In this document: piece by piece, positions 1 through 13,600 of the stretch
Numbering within the stretch: the first letter of the stretch is position 1
Layout of the letters: each line of letters starts with the position of its first letter
Source: Escarpia spicata
Taxonomy: Eukaryota; Annelida; Polychaeta; Sabellida; Siboglinidae
DNA length: 64,000 bases
Direction of reading: 5' to 3'
NCBI GenBank assembly: GCA_963995525.1
Contig: OZ023214.1
Coordinates: forward strand, 51,077,380 to 51,141,379
Notes under the pieces: generated by a model
Seen by the model: the letters and a program-made list of their open reading frames with translations, nothing else
The model's database searches: none
What the model was told of the DNA's origin: nothing
Position numbers and translations under genes: made by a program

Positions 1-6
1 ACTTAC

Positions 7-384
7 CTTTACTTTTTAAAGGCGAACAACAGATCGACTTGAACAGCCTTGATATAGGAGGAATGCTGTTTCCACACAAACATATACACAAACTAATTTG
101 AATTTGACCTAACCAGAAAAAAGAAAAAAAATTGACCACCTGCAAATAATAGTGCAATTGTATAGCATGGTGCAAGAGCAGATCCAGAGAGGGTTGTCTA
201 GGAGGGGCCCAAAAACCTCTATTGGCAGTCGACGCAAATTAATATTTGGTGCTTCTGTGTTCTGAGCTGGACCTTCAGCACAAAGTTTTGCACTGTCATC
301 ATCTGGCTCAACTGTGACATTAGAAGACGGGGGGAGTGCAGGAGGCGGAGGTGATTTTTCACTGCAGGATCGGCGAACTTCAGC
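7..384 (-). other. Minus-strand open frame with exon-like ends; divergent gene exon or transposon remnant
   Basis: Read on the minus strand, one frame stays open for about 126 codons from just after a TAA at 387-385 down to position 7, where it meets a strong donor (AAAG then GTAAGT, positions 6-1). Its first half looks protein-like (Pro-rich, then acidic, including EPDDDSAKLCAEG). The second half is hydrophobic and less convincing. A second reading is a shorter exon, 108 down to 7, preceded by a T-rich tract and TTAG acceptor at 112-109. It would lie head to head with the katanin gene. The stretch around 180-300 also resembles the decayed ends of DNA transposons. I do not recognise a family, and coding status is unproven. 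Confidence 0.2.
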
Positions 385-387
385 TTA

Positions 388-1660
388 TTGCCACTCACCT
401 GAACGTGGCAGATTTCCAAGAATCTATGGGGGCATGGTGACATTGACCCATTCAAAAAGGCCAAGTGAGCATGCCCCCTGGATCCCCGTATGTGGGAAAT
501 GCTATTTATAAGTTTATAACTTCTTACATTTCCCTTCAACATTTTCTTATTGTTCAGTTCTTAACTATATTTCATCGTTCCACTTTTTGTTGTGGTCAAG
601 CTTTCAACTGTGCATATTTACTTTACAAGTTATTGGAAATAAGTATGTCTTTATGTTGAGTAAATTCAATTCAATCTGCATAACATTAAGAATATTAATT
701 AGGCACCATTATTAGGATCTCCAAACATATTTGTGCATGACTATACAGTAACCAAACTCTTGTTAGAGGCAAGCAAGGAAATATGCTGACACCGACTGTG
801 TCAGTCATACTCACTAAGTGGCTCGCAATGTGAATCATGTCAATCACTCAGTCTCTCAGAGTATCAGTCAATAACAATGTCAATGAGTGAGCGACAGACA
901 CAAAACACTGTCTTGTTAATGTTATTAATAAAAACATGTTAGGTACTTAAAGGAGCGTGCCGTGAAGAAACTGTGTGAAGTTGTTTTCTTGCTTTTGTAC
1001 GATGCATGATTTAATTCGACGTGGTGCAATGGTACTTCGATCTACGTTTTGTATTTGAGCAGTTTGGCGCTCGTTTGGCTTTATTTACGTTATAACGTCA
1101 CCGGAAGTAAACTAACTCAGGCACTTAATTAGTTCCTTACGTTTCGATGTTAAGTATGAATATTATCTATATCAGTAATTTTACGTTGTGTGAGATATGT
1201 TATACAACTGGTCTGACAACAGTGTTTTCCTACATAACCAGGTTGTAATTTTGTAATATTATTCAATAAGCGTAAGACATTTTTTAAAGTGCGGGCCAGC
1301 CATAGTTTTGGAATCCGGTGGCAAGAGACAAGTGAGAGATATTAAAATTCAAATAATTACACTTTGCATGCACATTTGTGTGAAAATCTCATATATGGGC
1401 AACGATAGCTATGTGAACGTCAGTAGAAGTACTTAGGGTATCGTGTAAATTAAATATGTACGCATTTATCACACCTGCTAAGTCAAGCTTGTTGCACAGA
1501 GCATGACCGGCTTCGAGTTTGATATTTATTGGTTAAGACGAAGTTACCAATAGTCAATACCAGACCACATTCTGAACTAAACAAGTGACGTTCATCAAAG
1601 GACTATTATAGGTTCTTCACCAAACAACGGGAGGTTGTTTTCTATGATTGTTGTTCGATC
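388..1660. other. 5' flank and 5' UTR region of KATNB1
   Basis: No coding exon is supported here. A GC-rich patch at about 400-500 contains an inverted repeat (GGGGGCATG near 428 and CATGCCCCC near 471) but matches no RNA gene I know. The segment 780-900 is rich in CAGTCA/TCACTCA-type short repeats. The last 560 bp is the likely core promoter and 5' UTR: a CRE/ETS composite near 1095, CCAAT-type motifs near 1530-1550, and a TGACGT near 1587. No TATA box is convincingly placed, so the transcription start cannot be fixed from sequence. Confidence 0.4.
1095..1108 (+). promoter_or_regulatory. Composite CRE-half / ETS motif upstream of KATNB1
   Basis: The sequence ACGTCACCGGAAGT joins a CRE half-site (CGTCA) directly to an ETS core (CCGGAAGT). 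Such pairs are typical of TATA-less housekeeping promoters, which would suit a broadly expressed cytoskeletal gene. It lies about 560 bp before the start codon, so a role is plausible but inferred from motif alone. Confidence 0.3.
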
Positions 1661-1697
1661 ATGGCTACTACCGCCACGAAAAAGGCATGGAAACTAC
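1661..1697 (+). CDS. KATNB1: KATNB1 exon 1 (start codon)
   Basis: Encodes [12 protein letters not shown] plus the first base of a Gln codon, then donor GTGAGT. It matches the katanin p80 N-terminus (human MATPVVTKTAWKLQ). The ATG sits in GATCATGG, a favourable context. It is followed by the largest intron of the gene (17.2 kb). Confidence 0.92.
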
Positions 1698-4600
1698 GTG
1701 AGTATTGTTTGTCTGTCACAAATCATCAAATGCCGTTTGCCTGGACCCTCATCGTTCACGTATGACCATAGTTTTATTTCTTAAATCAAGACCTGGTCGT
1801 AAGAAACACATTGTATAATTGGTACCGTATAATTAATTGTTGTTTTGCCACAATACTGCCTGATGATGTTTTTTTGCCCCAATACTACCTGCACAACTGG
1901 CTGTAAAAGACCACAATGAGTAATACAAATTGATATTTAACTACTTAACACCAGGAATTATATTTAAATTGTACATATGATATGAAAATTGTCTATTTTG
2001 TTAATAAATGTTATTTAGTAATGATTTACCAAATTGGAGGTTCTATCGCTACAATCATTACAAGATGCAGCACATTTAATTTATAGTAATTTATAGAAGA
2101 AAACATGTCCATATTGTAAGCACAATTTGCAATATTAAATTACAAAAATTGCACTTTGCCCACCTTTTAGTTTGTCAAGAGATTGGTGTACACTGTCTTC
2201 TCTTGACAGTATTGCAGACCTGCCTACCATTCCGGATTGTTCGGAATCATTCCGGAAATACACCTAAAATTACGGTATTATGGCGAGGGATGAAAATATT
2301 ATGGATTCTTTCATTGTCACAATGAGCGTCAATCACTTCCGTACTCCTTAAATTTAGCTTCACTTTATTCAACAGGTGGTAGCATATATACGCTGCTTGT
2401 GATATGGTTTTTTATTCGCCGCTTCTGGTCGTAATCTGACCAATAAGAAACAGCATTACGACAAATTCGCATTTCCGCGCTCATGGCGCTCAAACAAAAC
2501 GAAGTCACGACTCACATGGCATGAAATGATGGCGGGGATCGAAACGGCACCACTACCAGCCAAGAAGAAACATGTACTGCAAACGTTTATAACAGCATGC
2601 ACGCAGACATGGCTCATATTGTCAAGTTTAAAGAAGGGTGTCGGCTTTACATACTGCCGGATACGTGAAAATTATTTTCCTATTTCACATGGTCACTGGT
2701 GGCCGGGATAATTGCCGGTACTGACTACGTTGTTAGACTAGTACTAGTGACAGAGTATAGTGAGTGTTGTACTTGTAGTGTCAGGCCAACTGACTGTACT
2801 AAGACTAAATTAGTGTATTTATTGAGTTTAGTATATCATTTACAGCCTATAATACAGGGATAGGCTTATATGCTAGAGTTGAGTAAACTAGAGTCTAGAC
2901 GATGTCGATGACTAGCGTAATGTAATGGTACTGTGTAGTCTAGCCTGGCCCTAGGGCTAGGTATACCAGCTACTAATATTAATCGTAATGACACCACAAA
3001 TAGACAATGATGTGATGCATTGTTATAATTTGTCAAGTTTTTGTAGTCAGCATGCTGTTTTTGAAATTTACATAAAATCAGAATTACAATGTGGATAGAC
3101 TCATTTACATTACAGTTACGCTTCTTCACGTTTGATTTCCATCAATGCTGGTTACGAACATCTACCTTACCTCGGGTTATGAACATCTACCTTACCTTGT
3201 TAACTGAACACTTCAAAACACCTCATAGTTTATTAGAGACAATTATGTTTTAGGTGCAACTATCGTTATAATCACAGTATCAAAATATTACTGACAGTGG
3301 TGTTCTTTTCGTGACAATATCTGACACGGTTCTGAACTATTACTGACAGCAAGCCTATATTCCTGAAAATCAGTGTAAATGGGAAGATGGATTACTGACA
3401 GGAAGTTTTTGGGGTAGGCAGGTCTGCTATTGTGCCAAGCTTAGATCACATTATTTTATTTAAAAGAGCTTTGTAACAAATACAGTAGAATTTTGGTGGG
3501 TAAAAATGGTTTCTCTGTTCATACCATTTCTCTAACATGGTCACTGTTTGTGTTAGGGTTTTAAAAACGGGGTCCTGGGACACCATGGGCCTGAAAAAAC
3601 GGGGACCCAAAAAAAAAAATGGTTAGGCAGTACTGACGCGCATTAGTGGGAACTAGTATTCAGTGTTCCATTTTTCAGTTTGATTGCTAGGTGACGACAC
3701 CATTTCGTTGTGAAATGAAAGCGTGGTTGTTGACACACCATTTGGATATCTGATGTATTTCCTTGTAAGCAACCTGTCTAATGTTGGACAAGAAATAAAA
3801 TGGAAAACCATAGAAGGGACGCAGCAAAAAATGAAAAACGCGTCTATAGTACGCGGTGTTACTGTGAACATGTCCGTAAATTTACATTTTGGGTGACCAG
3901 TGTTATACACTACGTAACTCATCAAGGAAGGGATGTCAATCCATTTCATAGGTTGTGAGCCTGTGGAGTACACAAATACACAATGCACAGACCAATATAA
4001 ACATTAAACAGCATACTGTATCAGACATTAGGTGGTGAAAACTGATCACACAATGAACTGATGTTATCTATGCAATCATCAGGATTAACTTCTGTATTGC
4101 TACACTGGCACATCCAGTGTCACATCAGTAAATAGCCAAATCCTTCACTCCCCATCTTCATGCATGTGCACAGTCAATGACATGTTATTTCAAGCCACTT
4201 CTTTTAATTAACCATGGTACAGAGACTAGTATGTCTTTCATTGATCATCATGCCTGGTTCATTGTTGGCATAATTTGTGCAGTTTAATCCACTTAAATCG
4301 ATTAAGAACCATCTGTTATTTATAATGTTTTCAAGAAATCAGTTTCTTTTTATTTATGTGTACTTTTTTAAATTCACACAAAAATTGCTCTGCCATATAC
4401 AAGGTGCAAATACAAATGGGAAGAAGGGTTTTTACTAAGCATATTATGAACAGTACTTAGCATAATGTTATTGTTACGTATTGAGACTCACATGTTGCAG
4501 CCTCAATTCTGCAAAATTACAAACAGATGCAAAACAATTATGCATTGAATATAATGATATGCCATATACATATATGTTATTTATATTAATATAACAGCAG

Positions 4601-7600
4601 GCAATATCAGTGTTTAAAACTCATACTGGTTAAAGGCTTATAGTTTAAACTTTTAAATTACATGGATTAATATATTAATTTTAAAAGGTAATACATTTCT
4701 AGTACTTTAGTATTACCAGATGTCCACAAAGTTGATTTTATTTACTCTAAATTATTACAAAGTGTCAGCACTGCACTGCAAGTAATAATGCAGAGAAATA
4801 AAATGAGACAGAGTCATTTGTGACATGCTAAATAAATAATAATTACTACAACACTAAATAATGTACTTGGCTTCATTGCTGCGTTTTCCCAACATGTCAA
4901 AAATGTAGGCCTTATATTACTTAATAGTAAGAAGTGATATCAGTTATTTCTATTTGTTTTAAATGAACATAGTTTGATTATTTTATTATAAAATTAAGTT
5001 ACAAACAATATATATTTTCTAAAATGTGTATTGCCAAAATGTGCTTTAATGAATCACAATGTATAATTTGACTGATATATGGAATTTTTTTATTTTGTTC
5101 TTGCACTTCTGTATATTTACAAACAGCTGTCAACAATTTGCAATATTTTACTTTTAGTTTATTGGGGTCAGAGTTCACTGCATCACATGACAAACGATGC
5201 TTATGTCATTAACATCCGTAAAATTACATTCCCTCCACATGCATTGTAAATATCATATAGTTGATACATTCCAATTAAACAAATAATGTTCAAAGATTAT
5301 ATAAAAGAAATTGGGGTAAAGATGTTAGATATATATATATATAATAGTTTATAGTATAAAACATGATTTTACGATAATATGATGGTAAGACTTTGCACAT
5401 ATCTTTAAAGAAACTTAAGTGGTTGTTAGTATTGTGTTCATTCTAAATTACTGGTTGCATATATATAAGTTTCTTATAGTAAGCAATAATGAGAAACCTC
5501 TTTATCAAATATTTGCATCATTAGATAGTAGTGTAGTACCAAGGTACTGTGTGATGATGAACATTATTTCTACAAGGGCCCTATTTATGATCTTTGATCT
5601 CTGTCCAAGCTTATTATTACATACCAACTGATTTATCTTGTCTTGCTATCAGTATCTGTATCAAACCCATACAGGGACTGTAGACATTCCATGTTAGCAT
5701 ACTTGTTAGATAGCATTATATCTACCGATGATCAGCATGTTTTTTAATAACAGGTTACATCTGACTAACTCAAATGCTCTGTCTTGAAGGTACCCATTGT
5801 TTACAAAATACAAGTGGAATTTCAAAATTACAGAACAAATATATTGGAAAATGTTTATATGATAAAATCATAGCGTGTTTAGAGCACTAACTGAATATGT
5901 AATTACCTCTCTAGTTCTGTGGTAAGATCTCATGTACTGGGATAAACATAACCAGCTGTTTGAGTGTTTCAATACACTGCTGGTCCAGTGCTGGAACATG
6001 CAGTACACAAGCGACCCAGTGGCTGTATTGTTGCATCTGTACAGTGTTGTTGCATGGCATTAAAACCAAACAACTTGTATCATATAACATACTTCACAAG
6101 ATTCAGTACATCAGGACATTATCACTGCCACAAAGAAGAGATCACGGAAGATGTGCTATTGTGCGAACATAAACATGGAGTGTCTCAGTCACAAAACAAG
6201 ACATTCAGCCCATTATTTTAATGTAGACACTGGGCTGGATAATGTATTTGAAGTACAGGCAACAATGGAAGACCAAGAGATCTGGAGATGATATTTTGTG
6301 AAGCAGATAACATGTGGGAGAAGATGGCCAAGTCAGATTGGAAGTTTGGAATGGGTCATTCCACTCAGTCACGGTTGCAATGATGAAGGTTCAGTACTTG
6401 GATCGTTTAATCCTACGTGCAGAGCTCTTCTGTTATGGCAGTCAGCCAGTTCCACAGTTCTTAGAATTGACATATTTACCATCTAGTCAATGTTTATAAA
6501 TTGTCAGTGACATAGTTAAAATATACAATTAATATTGATTTAAATGATCAAGGATAATAACTAACTTTGTGAGTGGACAGCAATTCATTTTCTTCAAAAT
6601 AAACTGTTATGTTATAGTAAAACATTTGTTATCATACAGTTAGAAAGCAGTCTTATAATAATATTGTTATTGATTGAGTTGAAACAACTATTGCTACTGA
6701 TGTCCAATGAGTTGTCACATACTTACTACAGATGTTAAAGATGTCAATTTGAAAGTCAGCGACTGATAGTATTTCAAACAAAAACAGATGTTACAACAGG
6801 GGAATTTGATCTAGCTTTGAAGCGTCAGTTTTAAGACTTTTTTGACTTAACAGTAATATCATAATATCAACTGCGCATTAAAATGTGTTTTTTAAATGAA
6901 CATATAATGCTGAAACATGACACTGCCAGAAAACTGATGTCCATGTGTGGCTCAGTGTGCCGAATGTCACTATAAGCAATATGTCGCTGCAGACTGACAA
7001 ACAGTAAAGGGGCGATGTCAAAAATAATTTTCATTCCCATTCGGGATGTTTTTCTTTCCTAAATATAGCAAATGTAATTCATTTGTTTCTCACACAAAAA
7101 ACACCATAATTGAACAGTTTTTGTTGTTGACAGTTTTGTTCACTTACTGTTTATAAAAATAAAATGCAGTTGTTTTCCATTTTATGTTGTGACAATTTTT
7201 TTAGAAACGTGTATATCCAGTCTGGAAACAAGGTTTGTAAAATGTTTTTAAAACCAGTGAAAACAAAGTAATCATATAATAGCAGTCTAATCAACTTTAA
7301 GAGTTTCTGTAAGGTCTGTCAATCAACAATAGAGTAGTTAGCACAATAAATAATGAGGCAGTTGGCCATGAAGCAAGCAGTATGACCTGGGCGGGGCCAG
7401 GAGAGGTGGCCAGTCATGTTATTGAGGTAGATATCCAGGTGTTATTGTGTCCCCTACCAGCCCTACATGATAGATTGCTGCCACAAGCACTGTCACTGAA
7501 TACAGCTTGGCAAGTGAGAACTTGTAATTAGAAACACTGAAAGCTAGTAGATACCACTCCTTTACTGGTCTTCCTGTGTTTAGGTTATTGTAGATGTCCT

Positions 7601-10600
7601 GTCTTCAGTTTCTTTGTATGATCACAAGTTCCCGAGCACAAACTAAGGGACTCATGCTCACACTAAGAAACACCTTACTATTGCAAACTATATTACTAGT
7701 TAAGATTCATATTGACAAAATCTATGTGATTCGATTATTTATGTTAGATTGAAATGTAATTGATTCAGTTATTTATTTTATATGAAAACAAATGTCACTA
7801 TTTGTGGCAGTAAAAATAATTATCATTTGTTGAGCTATTTATGTTGATATTAAAATTCATCATGATTTGTTTCTTGTAAAATTTGAATAACAGTTTTGTT
7901 TATGAATTTCTATGTCACGTGGTTGACTTTATATTTACCAGACAAATATAGGTTTCAAATATTATACTGGCACATTGTCAAATGTTTGTCCCAGGATGTG
8001 ATGGGTTTGAGCCATAACTTGGTCTTGATAGCTTTCTCCATGTATTAGTGGAACATTGATAATGAGTGTTTGTTGACTGGAGGGCAGCACTGAGTCATAG
8101 TATTGATAGGCCCCAGTCACTCACAGTCAGCTGTGGGTTCCATGACCTGGCTGTGAGGTTAACTGATTATGTATATCAGTGAACAAACAAAACCCACGAG
8201 AACAAAGGCATTTATATGCAGACCGAATCGCTTATTCTGTTGTTTCTTTGCCGTGTAATGTGTGCATGGTCTGCACATACTTCAGCAGGGTGATCAAGAA
8301 CTTTTGTTGTGTTCAGTGGGATCTTCTATAGCCATTATCCATACATCATGAAGATATACCTGTATGTACAATGTACATGCTAAGTTTAATGAGTTAAGTG
8401 TAATTTATGACAGCGCTCATTTAATAATAATATAAATTCTGTGGCAGTCATGGCCTAGTGGAAAGGTAATTTGGTTAACACATAAATGTATGAATCTCAA
8501 AATTAATATTAATAATCAGCGATGTCTTTCATGCTTACATGTTTGGTCGCAGTTTAGAAAGTTAGTGGAGTACATGAAACTGTAAATTGGGATCTAAAAA
8601 CTGAATAACTCCATTCATGCAAATAAATGGTCATGCCATATAATGACCACGTCATAATGTCAACAAAATTAGTTGGTTCCATCATAATCGCATACATCTG
8701 ATTACGAGTCTTAAATAATTGCATTTGCAATAGTTTACTGATAGTATTGTCTGCAAGTTGAAGATAAACTTTTACCCACCACAGCACTAACATATATAAA
8801 GCCACATTATTCCCATTGTCTCCACTCCTTGATAACACACACACCTGTACTGGAATGTTATCTAAACTTGCAGGTAGTCCTTTGAAATTCATTCAGAGTA
8901 AAATACTGATCCCTGGGCACGTCTGGCACAAGCACTATCCCCCTGCTGTTTTCTTAGTGCTTACATGGCCAGTGAGTGATCCATAGATTGTTCGGAAAGA
9001 ATTATTTCTCAGACAACCCATCTTGAGGACATAAAAGCCATGTTGACTGACAGGTATCCAATCGTAAGACAAGATGACAGTGACGCAGTTTGTATAGCGA
9101 CATCTACCTTTTTGTAAGCATCTCATTTGCATATATTTAAATCTTGATAACACAAGCTGTTGGAATTATGTGGGTTCCCTTCACTCTCATGTGTCGGAAA
9201 CGTCTGTGTATGTTTTTGTTGCATTGTCACGAAACAACAAAGTAATCTTGGATATGGCATAAGTTTGAGACCGGCAGAGGCACTGATATTTTTATTGGTA
9301 GTCTATTGTAAGCGGGGGAGGTGGGTAACATGTGTTATTTGTATTGTAATCTCACAGACGTCCTTGTGCCTTTCTTTGGGTCTGTTTCTTAACAAGTGTC
9401 TGCATTGTAGTCTGCACCAATGTTCTCTGATAAATTACTGAGCACTTTAGTTCTAAAAAGAACTTTGACTCAACAAAGTGGCAATCCAAAGGTAGTGTCT
9501 CTAAGTTAAGATATCACAACAGCAACAGAACATTTACTTAAGTACAGTTCTGACTGAGGGTTCTGGGGCTGGTTTCATGAAGCGTACTTAAATTTACGCA
9601 ATTACTTAGCCTCACGTGTTTGCGTAAACTCCAGTGTTCGCTTATATTTAAAAAATCACATAATTTACTAAGACAATCATCTTAGCGTTAAGTATGTCCT
9701 TAGCCGCTTCATGAAACCGGCCCCTGGTGTGTTATTTTCCTTCTGTGTAGATGCTGGTTTTATGGGTGCTATCTTTTCAAAAATAGTATTTAATGTGATG
9801 AGTGAGTGAACCTACTGCAGGTAAAAACTCTAATTAGTGTATTATTTGGCTGCATGTCATTTATGTGAAAGCAGGCGTGACACAGTTTTTATTGTGTTCG
9901 TTTAATTTAATTATAGCAGTACACTGTTGTGTATTTAACAGCATAATGTGACAGAGTCCGTATCTGAACTCAACTTTAATTGGTCATAACTCTGACTGTG
10001 TCATAGTTTTTAATTGCACTTTTCTGTCCTGGTGCATAAATTGTAGGCCTATCTAAAGTTTTAGAAAAACACCCACAACGAAACTGTTCTCACAAACTCG
10101 ACAGAAGTTAGTACTAGCTTAGCCTATCTAACATGTAGTTTCATGTTAAATTGGCAATGGATGTCATGTGGGTACCATACTATATGATATATAATAACAG
10201 ATAATGGGAAATAGACACTAGCGTAAAAAAACTACATAAATTTGGCAGATGTAGCTGTTTTGATGGGACAAATTTTCTGTCCTCCATATAGTTGTCGTTT
10301 GGTGCATTTAAAAATGATTGTCAGTTCATTAAATGCCCCACGTTATACCGGTATGTTACTTCATAATAAAGTTATTTGACTGTTAAAACAACCTCATCAA
10401 TTAATTTAGCCTATTGGGAGTCAAGTTAATTGTTATTGGAATCACTTGGTGTTTGAATAATATGCAGAGTTGGTTCAATAAAAGAGTGGATATTTTTGGT
10501 CAAAATCATCAGAATTCAGAAGAGCTGACTTTGTTCATTAGATTAGGTAAATTGCAAAAGTGTGAATAGCCTTATCATGTTATTGTGTATAGTCTAACCA

Positions 10601-13600
10601 CTTTTGTCCCTTTTTTTTCCAAATTTTGAAGGTATTCAATAACAAATAATTTAACATTTTGTCTCAAACTCAAAAGATGGAAAAATTAACTAACATATCG
10701 TTGTTGACACTGCTGGATCTAAGTTCAATTTTTCAAGGAGTGAGTCAAACAAAAAATAATCAAATTGAGGAACTAAATAATTGATTGACAGTAAATGTTC
10801 TGGTAGTTCCTGTCAAGACAGTACTCAGGTGTATTGGTTTACTCCAACCTGTCCATTCTTGGGCTAGCGCAGGAGACAAAATGTTTTACACTGTCTGAAC
10901 CTACTTATAAATAATATCTGATTTGATTTGATTGACTTTAATATGCACATGCCACACACTGTCCATGTTTAATTCACTGACAGGCTGTCATTATTCAGCA
11001 ACACAAGTATGTATGTATATATTGTATAGCACAATCTGTGTCGCCAACCATTTACATTAATTACCCTTACCATACAGTTGTCTGGTTTAAAACAATCACA
11101 GATAAACAAAAGACATTCCTGAGAAGAAAGAAAGACTTGTTGAGCTGCTGCCTTGGCTGTCACTCAGCCTATTGACCTGTATCTCTCTGATGTATATCTT
11201 TGCTGTCTTTCAAAGCAAGTCACTGGGGTGATTCAAGTCGACTCATTCATGCGTGAAACTGGGGTCTGTGTGTCAGTTGTGGACGACGTCCTGTTGGATC
11301 CGGCAGTGCTTACTGGCCAGCATGGCGTGCGCACGTGTATGCAACTACACTTAGGGTCACGTAACGTCTACAATGTGGTCAGTCTTGTTGACTTTATGGT
11401 CTTTATACCCACCCGAGGAATCATGACTAGGGTACGCAACGACATTGTGTTAAGGTGACAAAATGAGGACACCAAGGATTTGTGGTTTATAGCAGCCATG
11501 CAACGGAGGAGCCGTATTCAGGCCAAGGTAAAGCAAGCTAAGCCTGCTTTACCTTTGGCCAGCCCTGTGCCGTTAGACGGGCATCTAGGTGAGTTGTTTC
11601 ATACACAGTTATGGCTCTGATGGAAACATATCCCATGCTTGTCAGTCTGCCTGGTGCTGGAGTAGGCTGTAGGAACAGATGTTCAGTAACCACGTCTAAC
11701 TGCTGACATACTGTGGAGTCTATTCATAGTGCATTCACTGGAGATGTGTAGGCATGGTTTACTGTAAATGTAATATTTATCATCCTTGTCCCTGCCTTCG
11801 TGCCCCGGGCAGGTCATTGAATACCCTTGCTTCTCTTTAAATTCCAGCTACTTGTTTTGTCAGGCATTTGCTGTTGTAGATCTATACTAGATAGTGTATG
11901 ATCATGTAATATGTTATTATTTAAATATATTAATGCACTGCTGTATTTAGGCTTCTTTTATCCTGTATCCTTGCTTACAGCTTCTCAACTTTCATGACAT
12001 GGCACTACTCGTTTGTACATAATTTTGCTGCTTTATGTAGCATCTTACTAAGCTAATGTCACTACTCACTATACAGAGAGCTCCCTTTAACTTGGAGTGC
12101 CTAGGTAATTCAATGGAACCTCACTGTCTAAGATCACCATTGCGACTGGGCCAAAATGACCTGAATGATGAGGTGACTGTATTAATGCTAGCAGGACTAA
12201 TTATTTCCTGTATGAAATAATTTGCAACTGTCCTGAGGGGACATGACTAATATTGTGATGTGATATATATGATAAAATATAATAAGTATGTATGTTTCCT
12301 TTAAAAAGTTATAATTTAGGACAATTCTGATATTTTCATTAATGTTATAATTATCATGTAAAATGAATTGTGAGTTGTACTGTAATTAAGATTACATCTA
12401 AAGAAACAACAGATGCAGGATTTGTCATAACCATGGTACTCTCCTGACCCCGTATCGACGTAGGCGGGTACATTATAAAACATTTTTTGAGTGACCATTC
12501 AATTTGCCCAGCAAAAGTTGTTTCCTAAAACGTGGTTGTTCCAAGCAGATCTGTTAGCAATAACTAAAGTGACAAAATAACAACATTTCCAAAATGTCCT
12601 AAGGCAGGTTGTACTGTATAGCATTTTGTAGTAATAGATCATTATTATTGTGTCGACACATGGGCTTTACATATCAATACACAGCTGCAAAAATGTAAAT
12701 GTGTAATCTTTGTGGTATCTGTGAATCATCGTCACGGGGGGGGGGGGGATAGAGCAACAACAATGGAATAGTTGCTGCTACACCGAGTGCATATGAAGGA
12801 TCAGTGATATGATTGAAGAGGGTGGGCAGGCGAAATTAGTCATGTGGAACTCATTGCCCAATCATCCTGTACACAGTATTAACATGGTAAATGTGCAATA
12901 TCTAGAAGTTTTGTGGAACAAAATGACATTCAAAATAAGGTTGGAACCACATAACTTGACAGAACTACAGCTATGTTCTACTTAACTGTTGCAAAATTGA
13001 AACCTCAGATAAGATTATAAATTGTTTTTAATCAAGTTTCAAGAACAACTACAAGGAAGTTATCATATTAAATTAATGAGTAATAATGACTTTATTTCAA
13101 TTTGCAACTGCAAGATTCTTAGATATATATATATATATAGACAAAAAGGGGACAGTTTTTACCAGGTTTGAAGTAAGTCTGTGCATAAACTGATCTTCAG
13201 GCCTGTGACAGTTGCCATTGTTTTGGAGTTGTTGCTGTGCACATCTCCCTTTTTATGCAACATGTAACATGACTGTTTTCACATAAAGAGAGAGCCTCAC
13301 ATGAAAACTTCATACTAAAAGTTTTAAATACCTTAGTTGATATATAATATACATCAACTAACGTATAGTATACATTGTTGGTATAACCAGACTATAAGTT
13401 CTGTACACAACGTTTCTTCTAACTAATGATGGGCCAATTCACTGACCAGTGCGAATAGCCCCCTCAGACATAATCCTACACTTAGACAACTCAGAAGAAG
13501 AATTGTATCTGGTTGGACTGTTTAACATTGTCCCAAATCAGCTAAGTATCCACATTTTGTGTGATAAGGCAGGATTTAGTGCTGTTTTCTTCTTAGATTA

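Noticed and set aside
300..500. Possible structured small RNA near 300-500
   Set aside because: There is a GGGGGCATG/CATGCCCCC stem, but comparison from memory with U1-U6, U11, U12, 7SK and U3 layouts gave no match, and no snRNA promoter is visible.
8554..8892. 112-codon minus-strand frame in intron 1
   Set aside because: No domain, no codon bias distinct from the AT-rich background and no splice context; within expectation for chance.
11153..11458. 101-codon plus-strand frame in intron 1
   Set aside because: Tempting because GC is higher, but no homology is recognised and it would not fit KATNB1, whose exon 1 joins exon 2 perfectly.
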